Source of the DNA: a virus
Length of the DNA: 64,000 nucleotides
IMG/VR virus record: IMGVR_UViG_3300025648_000526
Coordinates: 1 to 64,000 of that record
Reading direction: 5' to 3' (one strand)
Below, in pieces: positions 32,793 to 40,832 of the stretch (position 1 is its first letter; each line of letters opens with the position of its first letter). The translations under genes were made by a program, and so were the position numbers. The notes below the pieces were generated by a model. That model made no database searches and was not told where the DNA came from. It saw only the letters and a list, made by a program, of their open reading frames with translations.

Positions 32793-33577
32793 TAAATTTT
32801 ATCCTGTGGATGCTCAACACCTTGAGACCAATCATATAGATTTAAAACATAATGACCTATAGCATGGTTATCAAGTAAACTGAATTTTTTATTTTTAACA
32901 CCTCTGATAAAGCCACGCCATACATCTTTAGTCAATTGCCATCCACTAAAACTTCTCAAATTGCCCCAATGGTTCATGTAATACATTCCACCAAAATGTT
33001 TATAAGGCCAAACAGGAACACGAGGAACCATATCTGTATTGTTTACAAATCTAAAATGTAATACACCTGTGTTTGTAATGCCTTCAATATACTCATGTGT
33101 TCCAACTCTTGGACTTCCATAAGTAAATAATGCTTGAGCACTTGGTAAATTTTCATCTCTTTGTAGTTTATAAGCTACAATAGTTGCCATCGCTGCACCT
33201 AAACTATGACCGGTACACCAGATGGTTCTTTTCTTACCTAATTCTTTTAACATTGGTTCTAATGTTGGCCAAATATTATCTACACTATGTTTAAAACCAT
33301 AATGAACTAAACCTTTGCCTGTTGAACTTGGAACAGGATTAGCTTCTAAATCTGCCGCTAAATCTCTCCAATCAGTTGGTTGTGTGCCTCGGCAAACAAC
33401 GATTGCATCTTCATCATTAGTCAATAAATAAGCTTGACTTCCATTGCAATCAAAGAACTCACTTCTAAAACCTAACTCATCAAATTTGGGTTTTGAATCG
33501 AATGGATCCGAATATGCTAAATTGCTTAATACAGCAAATAAATGAGCTTGTTTTGGAAAAGGCATTACTTTAATCAT
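32792..33577 (-). CDS. Class 3 lipase-like alpha/beta hydrolase
   Basis: A 261-residue hydrolase with the nucleophile elbow 'CTGHSLGAAMATIVAYKL' (Ser in GHSLG), 'AIVVCRGTQPTDWRDL' near the N-terminus, Asp in 'FVNNTDMVPRVPVWP' and a C-terminal 'DNHAIGHYVLNLY' supplying the His. This is the lipase class 3 layout. No signal peptide is visible, so it acts in the cytoplasm or is released at lysis. I chose ATG 33577, one base after the preceding stop and behind AAGGA, rather than the longer frame from 33619. Confidence 0.88.
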   Translation of the reverse strand: MIKVMPFPKQAHLFAVLSNLAYSDPFDSKPKFDELGFRSEFFDCNGSQAYLLTNDEDAIVVCRGTQPTDWRDLAADLEANPVPSSTGKGLVHYGFKHSVDNIWPTLEPMLKELGKKRTIWCTGHSLGAAMATIVAYKLQRDENLPSAQALFTYGSPRVGTHEYIEGITNTGVLHFRFVNNTDMVPRVPVWPYKHFGGMYYMNHWGNLRSFSGWQLTKDVWRGFIRGVKNKKFSLLDNHAIGHYVLNLYDWSQGVEHPQDKI

Positions 33578-33578
33578 T

Positions 33579-33857
33579 TTAATCCTTTCTAGCGTCGTTT
33601 TTGCCATCTGCTCTAGCAATACGATCCAAATCAGGACGAACTTTTAAAGCGTTAGACATTAAAGTATCAATTCTAATAATATCATGATTCATGGTTTTAA
33701 CTCTATTGTCCAAAGCTATAATTATACCATTTAAGCCCTTGACTCTTGAGAGAACTCCTGCGAGGATAAACTTTACAGTTAAAAAGATGAAATAACCACC
33801 AGCACAAGCAGCGGCTATTGGAAAACCCAAATCGGCAATTAACTTAAATATATCCAT
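33579..33857 (-). CDS. Small inner-membrane protein, copy 1
   Basis: A 92-residue protein with a transmembrane helix ('GFPIAAACAGGYFIFLTVKFI', in parts) and a helical charged tail ('NHDIIRIDTLMSNALKV'). It is the first gene of the minus-strand block and a paralogue of the 32511 product. Its start lies about 46 bp after a minus-strand late promoter box. Confidence 0.7.
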   Translation of the reverse strand: MDIFKLIADLGFPIAAACAGGYFIFLTVKFILAGVLSRVKGLNGIIIALDNRVKTMNHDIIRIDTLMSNALKVRPDLDRIARADGKNDARKD

Positions 33858-33863
33858 ATTAAC

Positions 33864-33892
33864 TTGACATTCATGAATGATTATTGTATAAT
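33864..33892 (+). promoter_or_regulatory. Perfect-consensus promoter for the gp43 operon, with palindrome in the spacer
   Basis: TTGACA at 33864-33869, a 17-bp spacer and TATAAT at 33887-33892. The spacer holds the palindrome ATTCATGAAT (33869-33878), a possible operator. It drives 33927 and the DNA polymerase. Confidence 0.85.
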
Positions 33893-33902
33893 CCTTGATA
33901 AG

Positions 33903-33910
33903 TATTTATA
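33903..33910 (-). promoter_or_regulatory. T4-type late promoter TATAAATA for the curli block
   Basis: The minus strand reads TATAAATA exactly, 46 bp upstream of the first gene of the curli block (start 33857). No better minus-strand sigma70 promoter was seen in the 69-bp divergent gap. It suggests late, gp55-dependent expression of the whole block. Confidence 0.55.
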
Positions 33911-33926
33911 TAACTAGGAGAGTCAA

Positions 33927-34238
33927 ATGGAAGTAATTGCATTCAAATTAATCACAGGTGAAGACGTTTTAGGCGAAGTAGAAAGTCAGTCTGAAACAGA
34001 ATTCGTTGTTTTAAATCCAGTAGGTATTTCAATTGTTCGAGGACAAGATGGTAAACCAAACGTAGGTTTTTCGCCTTTTCCACTCCATGCAGAACAAAAG
34101 AAAGATGCCACAGTCATTTTAAGTAAAAGAAACGTAGTATATAACTATGTTCCAGCAGAAGACTTTATCACAAACTATAAACAAATATTTGGGGCAGGTT
34201 TAGTTGTTCCACCACAAAAGAAAATCATCACAGGATAA
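33927..34238 (+). CDS. Small beta-barrel (Lsm-like) protein before gp43
   Basis: A 103-residue protein: 'AFKLITGEDVLGEVES', 'FVVLNPVGISIVRGQDGKP', 'FSPFPLHAEQKKDATVIL' and 'YVPAEDFITNYKQIFG'. The N-terminal strand pattern resembles the 11351 product and small Sm-like barrels. It is conserved before gp43 in related phages as far as I recall. It could bind RNA or polymerase; unproven. It has a strong AGGAG site and overlaps gp43 by one base. Confidence 0.6.
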   Translation: MEVIAFKLITGEDVLGEVESQSETEFVVLNPVGISIVRGQDGKPNVGFSPFPLHAEQKKDATVILSKRNVVYNYVPAEDFITNYKQIFGAGLVVPPQKKIITG

Positions 34239-36769
34239 TGAGTAACTTTTACACTAATGTTCAAAGTTTTGGCAATAACATTCTCTATCGAGGTGTTATG
34301 GATGGCAAAAGAGTAAAACAGAGAATTGAATATTCTCCATCTCTTTTTGTTCCATCCAAACGTATAACAAACTTCACAACACTTGAAGGTGATTACCTCG
34401 ACCAAAAAGTATTTGGTACCATGAAAGACGCTAGAGATTATATCAAACAATTCGATGGTGTGTCAAATGGTCCTAAAATATATGGTAATACAAAATATGA
34501 GTATGCGTTTATTGCCGACCAACACAAAGGTATGGTTGAATGGGACCAAGATAAGATATCAATTGCAGTAATCGATATTGAAGTTGGTTCTGAAAATGGT
34601 TTCCCAGACCCATACGAAGCAAATGAACCTATTATTGCTATTGCTGTTAAGTATCTCAATGGCGAAATGTATGTCTTTGGTCTTGGTGCATATGAAACTC
34701 AAGGTAAAGAAATCTATGTTAAATGCCGTGATGAATATACATTGTGTAAAAGATTTATGGAACTATGGACAAGAAAATGTCCAGATATCGTAACTGGATG
34801 GAATACAAAATTCTTTGATATACCATACATCATCAATCGATTTAGAAGAATACTTGGTGAAGATGAGGCAAAGAAACTTTCTCCATGGAATTATATTGGT
34901 GAAAGAAAAACTGTTGTGAACAATCGTCAGATGATTGCCTATGATATTCTTGGTGTTTCTTCTTTAGACTACATTGAACTATACAGATGGTATGCTCCTG
35001 GTGGCAAGTCACAAGAATCCTATAAACTTAATTCTATTGCATCAGTTGAACTTGGTGAAGAAAAGATATCATATGATGAATATGATTCTCTACATGATTT
35101 ATACAAAATGAACCATCAAAAGTTTATTGAATATAATATCAAAGACGTAGAACTTATTGTTTCATTGGAAGACAAATTAAAACTCATTGAACTTGGTTTA
35201 ACTTTGGCATATGATACAAAATCAAACTATGATGATATCTTTGCACAAACTAGAATGTGGGATTCATTAACATATTCTTATTTGCTTGAAAAGAACATCA
35301 TTGTTCCACCTAAAGTTGTTAAAGATAAAGATTCAGCATTTGAAGGCGCATATGTAAAAGACCCACAAGTAGGCAAGCATGATTATATCGCCAGCTTTGA
35401 CCTAAATTCACTCTACCCCCACCTCATGATGCAATTCAATATCTCACCTGAAACACTTATTGATCCAGAAGATTATACAGATGAGATGAGAGAAGTGTTA
35501 TCTCAAGGTGTTAATGTTGATAAGTTATTATATAAAAAGATTGATACATCAAAACTCCAAAACGCAACACTTACTCCAAATGGTCAATTCTTTAGAACTG
35601 ATATGATGGGTTTCTTACCAAAGATGATGGAAGAAATGTATGAAGATAGAAAGAAATTTAAAAAATTAATGTTAAAGGCGAAACAAGATTATGAAGACGA
35701 AACAGATGACACGAAAAAGTATGAAATTGAAAAACGAATTGCAAGATACGATAATCTTCAACTTGCTAAGAAAGTTTCTCTTAATAGTGCTTACGGTGCT
35801 CTTGGTAGTCAGTATTTTAGATTCTACGATTTACGCATGGCTTTGGGAGTAACAACATCTGGTCAATTAGCAATTCGTTGGATTGAAAACAAACTCAATG
35901 ACTATATGAACAAGTTATTACAAACTGAAACAGATTATGTTATTGCTTCAGATACAGATTCAATTTATCTTAAACTTGGTCCTATCGTTGATAAATTCTG
36001 TAAAGATAAGTCGATTGAACAAACTATTCAATTCATGGATAAAATCTGTGAAGATAAGATTCAGCCATACATTGATAAGTCTTATGGCGAACTAGCAGAT
36101 TATCTCAAGGCATATTCCCAAAAGATGCAAATGAAACGAGAAGCGTTGGCTAACAAAGGTATTTGGACTGCTAAGAAACGATACATTCTCAATGTGTTTA
36201 ATAACGAAGGTGTTGCTTATAAAGAACCAAAGATGAAAGTCATGGGTCTTGAGATGATTAAGTCATCAACACCATCTGCCATTAGAACAAAGATGGCAGA
36301 AGCAATTAAACTTATGATGATTGGCTCTGAAAACGATATACATGAGTTTATTAAAAAGTTTAAAGAAGATTTCAAAAAGTTACCACCAGAAGAGATTTCT
36401 TTTCCTCGTGGCATCAATGGTTTAAATAAATACTCTGATGCTGTGACTTTATATAAATCAGGAACACCGATTCATGTAAAGGGAGCAATCTTATATAATA
36501 ACTTTATTAAACAAAATAAACTAACAAAAAAATACAATCTCATACAAGAAGGCGAAAAGATAAAGTTTGCTTATTTGAAAATGCCTAATCACTTTAAGGA
36601 TACTGTTATATCCTATCCTAGCAGATTACCTAAAGAATTAAATTTACATGATTATATTGATTATGATATGCAATTTGAAAAAGCATTCATAGAGCCAATT
36701 AAAATCATTCTTGATTGTATGGGTTGGACAACAGAAAAGATTAACACTTTGGAGGATTTCTTCTCATGA
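34238..36769 (+). CDS. gp43: DNA polymerase gp43 (family B)
   Basis: An 843-residue replicative polymerase. The 3'-5' exonuclease motifs are 'AVIDIEVGSENGFP' (~110), 'WNTKFFDIPYIINR' and 'EYNIKDVELI'. Polymerase motifs are A 'FDLNSLYPHLMMQFNISPE', B 'KKVSLNSAYGALGSQY' and C 'IASDTDSIYLKLG'. T4 gp43 has 898 aa. The C-terminus ends with a short hydrophobic 'INTLEDFFS' tail fitting a clamp-binding peptide. It overlaps the next gene by 4 bp. Confidence 0.98.
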   Translation: MSNFYTNVQSFGNNILYRGVMDGKRVKQRIEYSPSLFVPSKRITNFTTLEGDYLDQKVFGTMKDARDYIKQFDGVSNGPKIYGNTKYEYAFIADQHKGMVEWDQDKISIAVIDIEVGSENGFPDPYEANEPIIAIAVKYLNGEMYVFGLGAYETQGKEIYVKCRDEYTLCKRFMELWTRKCPDIVTGWNTKFFDIPYIINRFRRILGEDEAKKLSPWNYIGERKTVVNNRQMIAYDILGVSSLDYIELYRWYAPGGKSQESYKLNSIASVELGEEKISYDEYDSLHDLYKMNHQKFIEYNIKDVELIVSLEDKLKLIELGLTLAYDTKSNYDDIFAQTRMWDSLTYSYLLEKNIIVPPKVVKDKDSAFEGAYVKDPQVGKHDYIASFDLNSLYPHLMMQFNISPETLIDPEDYTDEMREVLSQGVNVDKLLYKKIDTSKLQNATLTPNGQFFRTDMMGFLPKMMEEMYEDRKKFKKLMLKAKQDYEDETDDTKKYEIEKRIARYDNLQLAKKVSLNSAYGALGSQYFRFYDLRMALGVTTSGQLAIRWIENKLNDYMNKLLQTETDYVIASDTDSIYLKLGPIVDKFCKDKSIEQTIQFMDKICEDKIQPYIDKSYGELADYLKAYSQKMQMKREALANKGIWTAKKRYILNVFNNEGVAYKEPKMKVMGLEMIKSSTPSAIRTKMAEAIKLMMIGSENDIHEFIKKFKEDFKKLPPEEISFPRGINGLNKYSDAVTLYKSGTPIHVKGAILYNNFIKQNKLTKKYNLIQEGEKIKFAYLKMPNHFKDTVISYPSRLPKELNLHDYIDYDMQFEKAFIEPIKIILDCMGWTTEKINTLEDFFS

Positions 36770-37752
36770 TATTTTTCACATTTTTAGCTGCATTCTTATT
36801 ATCAAGTATAGCAGCTTATTATTCAGTCATAGGTTTAGCAAAGATATTCGTTGGTGCTTTTTGGCCAATCGTATTCATGGGTTCAGTTTTAGAATTTGCT
36901 AAATTAGTAACCGCTTCATGGTTATATCGTAATTGGAAAACAGCACCAGTATTATTAAGAACATATTTAACTATTGCTGTTTTAATTCTAATGCTAATCA
37001 CATCAATGGGTATTTTTGGTTTCTTAGCAAAAGCACATATTGATTCTACAATTTCAACTGGTGAAAATACTGTTGAATTAAGAACATTAAACCAACAAGA
37101 AAAGATTACACATGATAGATTAGACTATCTTCTTGCTCGTGCTAAAGACCCATCAACAGCAAGTAATAAACTTGATAGACAAATTCAAGAAACACAAAAA
37201 GAATTATCATCAATCAATAAACAAAGATTGCCATTATTAAGTCAAGAGAATAAACAACTTGCCGATATTGGTCCAATCAAATATGTTTCCGAATTAATTT
37301 ACGGTACAGATGATATAAATGGTGTAGATAAGGCTGTCCGCTTGGTAATCATGATAATAATGGTTGTATTTGACCCCTTAGCTGTGTTATTATTGGTAGC
37401 TGCTAATATGGGAATAGCGGCAAAGAAAGAAGAAGAAAAGCCAGAAGGTTGGAAACAAGTTTGGCAACCGGTAAGTGAAGACCCATGGCATGATGAACCT
37501 AAAGAACAAGTAAAAGAACCGGAAGTAGAGAAACAAAACGATACAATTGAAGTTGAAAAAAAGAATGTAGCAAAAATAGATACACCTGAGCCGTCTATTG
37601 TAATAGATGGTGCTTCAGGTGAAACTATTCCGCCATTATACGAAACAAGAATGGTTCATAATGGCCACGGAAGATTTGAAGAGCAATCAGTTCCAATTCA
37701 AACATATGATGAGAAAGTTGAATTGGCTTTTAAGGAAAAAAAGGAGAAGTAA
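36766..37752 (+). CDS. Multi-pass membrane protein with coiled coil
   Basis: A 328-residue protein with three N-terminal transmembrane helices (~2-100), a long soluble coiled coil ('QEKITHDRLDYLLARAKD' to ~170), a fourth helix ('LVIMIIMVVFDPLAVLLLVAAN', in parts, ~190-215) and a charged Glu/Lys/Pro tail. Proteins of this layout follow gp43 in related marine T4-like phages. It may remodel the host inner membrane or anchor replication. No enzyme motif is visible. Confidence 0.65.
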   Translation: MIFFTFLAAFLLSSIAAYYSVIGLAKIFVGAFWPIVFMGSVLEFAKLVTASWLYRNWKTAPVLLRTYLTIAVLILMLITSMGIFGFLAKAHIDSTISTGENTVELRTLNQQEKITHDRLDYLLARAKDPSTASNKLDRQIQETQKELSSINKQRLPLLSQENKQLADIGPIKYVSELIYGTDDINGVDKAVRLVIMIIMVVFDPLAVLLLVAANMGIAAKKEEEKPEGWKQVWQPVSEDPWHDEPKEQVKEPEVEKQNDTIEVEKKNVAKIDTPEPSIVIDGASGETIPPLYETRMVHNGHGRFEEQSVPIQTYDEKVELAFKEKKEK

Positions 37753-37753
37753 A

Positions 37754-38086
37754 ATGAAGAAGTTGTTGATTGGTTTATTATTAGTGTCAAGCACAGCAAT
37801 GGCACATGAACACGGTGGTTTCCGTGGTGGTTATGGCGGATATCATGGTGGTTATCATGGAGGTTATCATAATGGCGGTATGGGTTGGGTTGGACCAGCA
37901 TTAATTGGTGGAGTAATTGGTTATGAATTAGCACAACCAAGATATTATGCACCTCCGGTAGTTATAGCACCATCTACACCATCTGTAGCGTGTCCATATC
38001 CATACCAAGCGATATATAATACAGTAATACAATATGATGCTTACGGAAGAAGTTATACAACACAACAATTCGTAGGATGTAGATAA
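37754..38086 (+). CDS. Secreted Gly/His/Tyr-rich protein
   Basis: A 110-residue protein with signal peptide 'LLIGLLLVSSTAMA' and a mature N-terminus of repeated GGY-HGG units, followed by a Gly-rich hydrophobic stretch ('GWVGPALIGGVIGYELAQ') and two Cys near the end. It is exported. The His-rich repeats could bind metal. ATG 37754 follows AAGGAG; the frame open from 37607 is read-through of the previous gene region in another frame. No family is recognised. Confidence 0.7.
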   Translation: MKKLLIGLLLVSSTAMAHEHGGFRGGYGGYHGGYHGGYHNGGMGWVGPALIGGVIGYELAQPRYYAPPVVIAPSTPSVACPYPYQAIYNTVIQYDAYGRSYTTQQFVGCR

Positions 38087-38109
38087 TAATTAAATTTGAA
38101 AGGTAGATT

Positions 38110-39192
38110 ATGAGTATTCTTGACAAGATTAAGAAAAATAGTAGTATCAAAGAAGCCGCCATTTTATCAAAGTCTAAATTTTTTACAGACAAAGATATGA
38201 TACCAACTTCGGTGCCGATTATCAATGTGGCACTATCTGGTAAATTAGATGGCGGTTTAACACCAGGTCTTACAATGTGGGCAGGCCCATCAAAACACTT
38301 TAAGACCGCATTTTCACTTTTGATGGCTAAATCTTACTTGGACAAATATCCTGATGCTGCCTTATTATTCTATGATTCAGAGTTCGGTTCCCCACAATCT
38401 TATTTCGAGTCCTTCGGCATTGATCCAAATCGTGTGCTTCATACTCCTCTTACAGATATTGAGGAATTAAAATTTGACATTATGCAACAATTATCTAATC
38501 TTGAAAGAGATGATAGATTAATTATTGTTATTGATTCTATTGGTAATCTTGCTTCAAAGAAAGAAGTTGAAGATGCACTAGAACAAAAATCTGTTGCTGA
38601 TATGTCAAGAGCAAAACAAGTTAAATCATTATTCAGAATGGTTACACCACATTTAAATCTTAAAAATATTCCAATGATTGTTGTCAATCACACATATAAA
38701 GAAATTGGTATGTTCCCTAAAGATATCGTTGGTGGTGGAACAGGTTCATATTATTCTGCTGATAATATCTTTATTCTAGGTCGTCAGCAAGAAAAAGAAG
38801 GCACGGAAGTGATTGGTTATAACTTTATTATTAATGTGGAGAAATCAAGATATGTTAAAGAAAAAAGTAAGATACCTGTTACCGTTTCGTTTGAAGGTGG
38901 CGTTAGCCGTTGGTCAGGTTTACTTGACCTTGCGCTTGAAGGCAACTTCGTTGTTAAACCTTCAAATGGTTGGTATTCGCAGGTTGATACGGAAACCGGT
39001 GTTGTGGAAGAGAAGAAATACCGTATAAAAGAAACTGACACTAAAGAATTTTGGATGCCAATTTTAACAAATAAGAAGTTCCGTGAATTTGTTGAAAACA
39101 AATATAGAGTGGCATCAGCAGAAATTATGCAAGGTGGTCATGAAAATCTTTTTGCTGAAATTAAAACAACTAACGGAGCAGATGATGATTGA
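38110..39192 (+). CDS. uvsX: Recombinase UvsX (RecA-like)
   Basis: A 360-residue strand-exchange protein with the unusual T4-type Walker A 'GPSKHFKT' (59-66), 'LLFYDSEFGSP', Walker B 'LIIVIDSIGNL' and 'PMIVVNHTYKEIG'. It forms filaments on ssDNA with UvsY help and supports recombination-dependent replication. T4 UvsX has 391 aa. Confidence 0.97.
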   Translation: MSILDKIKKNSSIKEAAILSKSKFFTDKDMIPTSVPIINVALSGKLDGGLTPGLTMWAGPSKHFKTAFSLLMAKSYLDKYPDAALLFYDSEFGSPQSYFESFGIDPNRVLHTPLTDIEELKFDIMQQLSNLERDDRLIIVIDSIGNLASKKEVEDALEQKSVADMSRAKQVKSLFRMVTPHLNLKNIPMIVVNHTYKEIGMFPKDIVGGGTGSYYSADNIFILGRQQEKEGTEVIGYNFIINVEKSRYVKEKSKIPVTVSFEGGVSRWSGLLDLALEGNFVVKPSNGWYSQVDTETGVVEEKKYRIKETDTKEFWMPILTNKKFREFVENKYRVASAEIMQGGHENLFAEIKTTNGADDD

Positions 39193-39508
39193 AGGCGTTG
39201 ATTACTGCTTCATCTACCCAAAAGAAGATGAAAAGTCGGTACATATAAAGTTTCTAGACGGTCCTTATAAAGATACCTTATTCAAATATGGTAAGGTTAA
39301 ATTTGAGGAAAAGAATGAGCAAATGTATTTACTTTTTGGCTACGATGTGTTAGAATCCAAGGTAGATAAACCTAGGAAGTTAGAAAAAGATGAAACATTT
39401 AAAAACTATATTGGTGATTTGCTTGTTGAAATCATGTCATCAAACATTGAGCAGGATATAACTGATGAAACTGGAACAAACGATATTAAAGAATCTGATT
39501 TACAATGA
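39185..39508 (+). CDS. Conserved protein between uvsX and gp41
   Basis: About 107 residues: 'IEGVDYCFIYPKEDEKSVHIKFLDGPYKDTLFKYGKVKFEE' (in parts), then 'MYLLFGYDVLES' and 'FKNYIGDLLVEIMSSN'. A protein of this type is conserved at this spot in cyanomyophage-like genomes. Function unknown; helicase loading or recombination would fit the location. ATG 39185 lies six bases after GGAG, and the longer frame back to 39083 overlaps uvsX and is not used. Confidence 0.7.
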   Translation: MIEGVDYCFIYPKEDEKSVHIKFLDGPYKDTLFKYGKVKFEEKNEQMYLLFGYDVLESKVDKPRKLEKDETFKNYIGDLLVEIMSSNIEQDITDETGTNDIKESDLQ

Positions 39509-40832
39509 AGACTACTTACGAAAAGTATTACCATTTCTAAAGGCGGAATATTTTGCTGACAAATCAGAAAAGATTCTTTTTGAAGAAACGGAAAAATTTA
39601 CTACCTCGTATAATGCCGCACCGACTATCGAGGCGCTTTCAATCGCTGTTAAGGAGAAATCAGCACTCACAGCTGAAGAAGTTGAGAAATCTGAAAATCT
39701 TCTCAGCGAGATTCGCAAAGATAGCCAAGATAAAACGGAGATACAATGGCTAATTGATAAGACTGAAAAGTTTTGTCAAGAGAAAGCCGTCTATAATGCC
39801 GTTCTAAATTCAATTACTATTCTTGACGGCAAAGATAAAACTCACGATAAAGGCGCAATACCTCAAATTCTTGCTGATGCACTATCAGTATCTTTCGACA
39901 GAAATGTTGGTCATGATTATTTGGAGAACTCCGATGAACGATTTGAATTCTATCATAGAAAAGAAGAAAGAATTCCATTTGATTTGGAATACTTTAACAA
40001 AATTACGAATGGCGGTCTACCGTCAAAGACACTCAATATTGCTTTGGCTGGAACAGGAGTCGGTAAGAGCTTGTTTATGTGCCATGTTGCTGCTTCTTGC
40101 ATGGTTCAAGGTAAGAATGTTCTTTATATCACTTTAGAAATGGCGGAAGAAAAGATTGCTGAACGAATTGATGCTAATCTTCTCAACGTAACACTAGATG
40201 ATTTGAAAGAATTACCTAAAGACATCTATGATAAGAAAGTATCCAAAGTCAGAGATATGACTACAGGCAAACTTATCATTAAAGAATATCCGACCGCTTC
40301 AGCATCTGCTATTCATTTCAGGACATTATTAAATGAACTCAATCTTAAAAGGAATTTTATTCCTGATATTATCTTTATTGATTATCTTAATATTTGTTGT
40401 TCCGCTAGAATCAAACCTGGCGCCTCAATCAACTCTTACACATATGTTAAAGCCATTGCTGAAGAATTACGTGGTCTTGCCGTAGAAACTAATGTGCCGA
40501 TTGTTTCAGCAACTCAAACGACAAGAAGTGGTTATACAAGTTCCGATCCAGGCCTTGAAGATACTTCCGAATCATTTGGTTTACCAGCAACTGCCGATTT
40601 GATGTTTGCTTTGATTGCTTCAGAAGAACTTGATGAACTTGGCCAAATTATGGTTAAACAATTAAAAAATCGATATGCTGATCCAACACATTATAAGAGA
40701 TTTACAGTTGGTATTGACCGTGCTAAAATGAAACTCTATGATATTGAACAATCTGCTCAAACAGGTCTTGCTGATGCTGGTCATGGTCATCAAAAACCAC
40801 AAACGAAGAAATTTGAAGGCTTTAAAGTATGA
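39465..40832 (+). CDS. gp41: Replicative helicase gp41 (DnaB-like)
   Basis: A 455-residue hexameric helicase: N-terminal helical domain, Walker A 'AGTGVGKS' (195-202), 'VLYITLEMAEEKIAERIDAN' (H1a, in parts), Walker B 'IIFIDYLNICCS', 'PIVSATQTTRSG' and 'MVKQLKNRYADP'. It unwinds the fork and recruits gp61 primase. It overlaps the previous gene by 44 bp. Confidence 0.97.
   Translation: MKLEQTILKNLIYNEDYLRKVLPFLKAEYFADKSEKILFEETEKFTTSYNAAPTIEALSIAVKEKSALTAEEVEKSENLLSEIRKDSQDKTEIQWLIDKTEKFCQEKAVYNAVLNSITILDGKDKTHDKGAIPQILADALSVSFDRNVGHDYLENSDERFEFYHRKEERIPFDLEYFNKITNGGLPSKTLNIALAGTGVGKSLFMCHVAASCMVQGKNVLYITLEMAEEKIAERIDANLLNVTLDDLKELPKDIYDKKVSKVRDMTTGKLIIKEYPTASASAIHFRTLLNELNLKRNFIPDIIFIDYLNICCSARIKPGASINSYTYVKAIAEELRGLAVETNVPIVSATQTTRSGYTSSDPGLEDTSESFGLPATADLMFALIASEELDELGQIMVKQLKNRYADPTHYKRFTVGIDRAKMKLYDIEQSAQTGLADAGHGHQKPQTKKFEGFKV

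Noticed and set aside
27055-33857. Curli block as host DNA joined in assembly.
   Set aside because: The block is flanked by phage genes without any gap, shares the AT-rich composition, has a phage late box at its head, and curli-related genes are known from related phages. A chimera cannot be fully excluded without reads.
37607-37753. N-terminal extension of the secreted Gly/His protein.
   Set aside because: It would bury the signal peptide; ATG 37754 has AAGGAG at good spacing.
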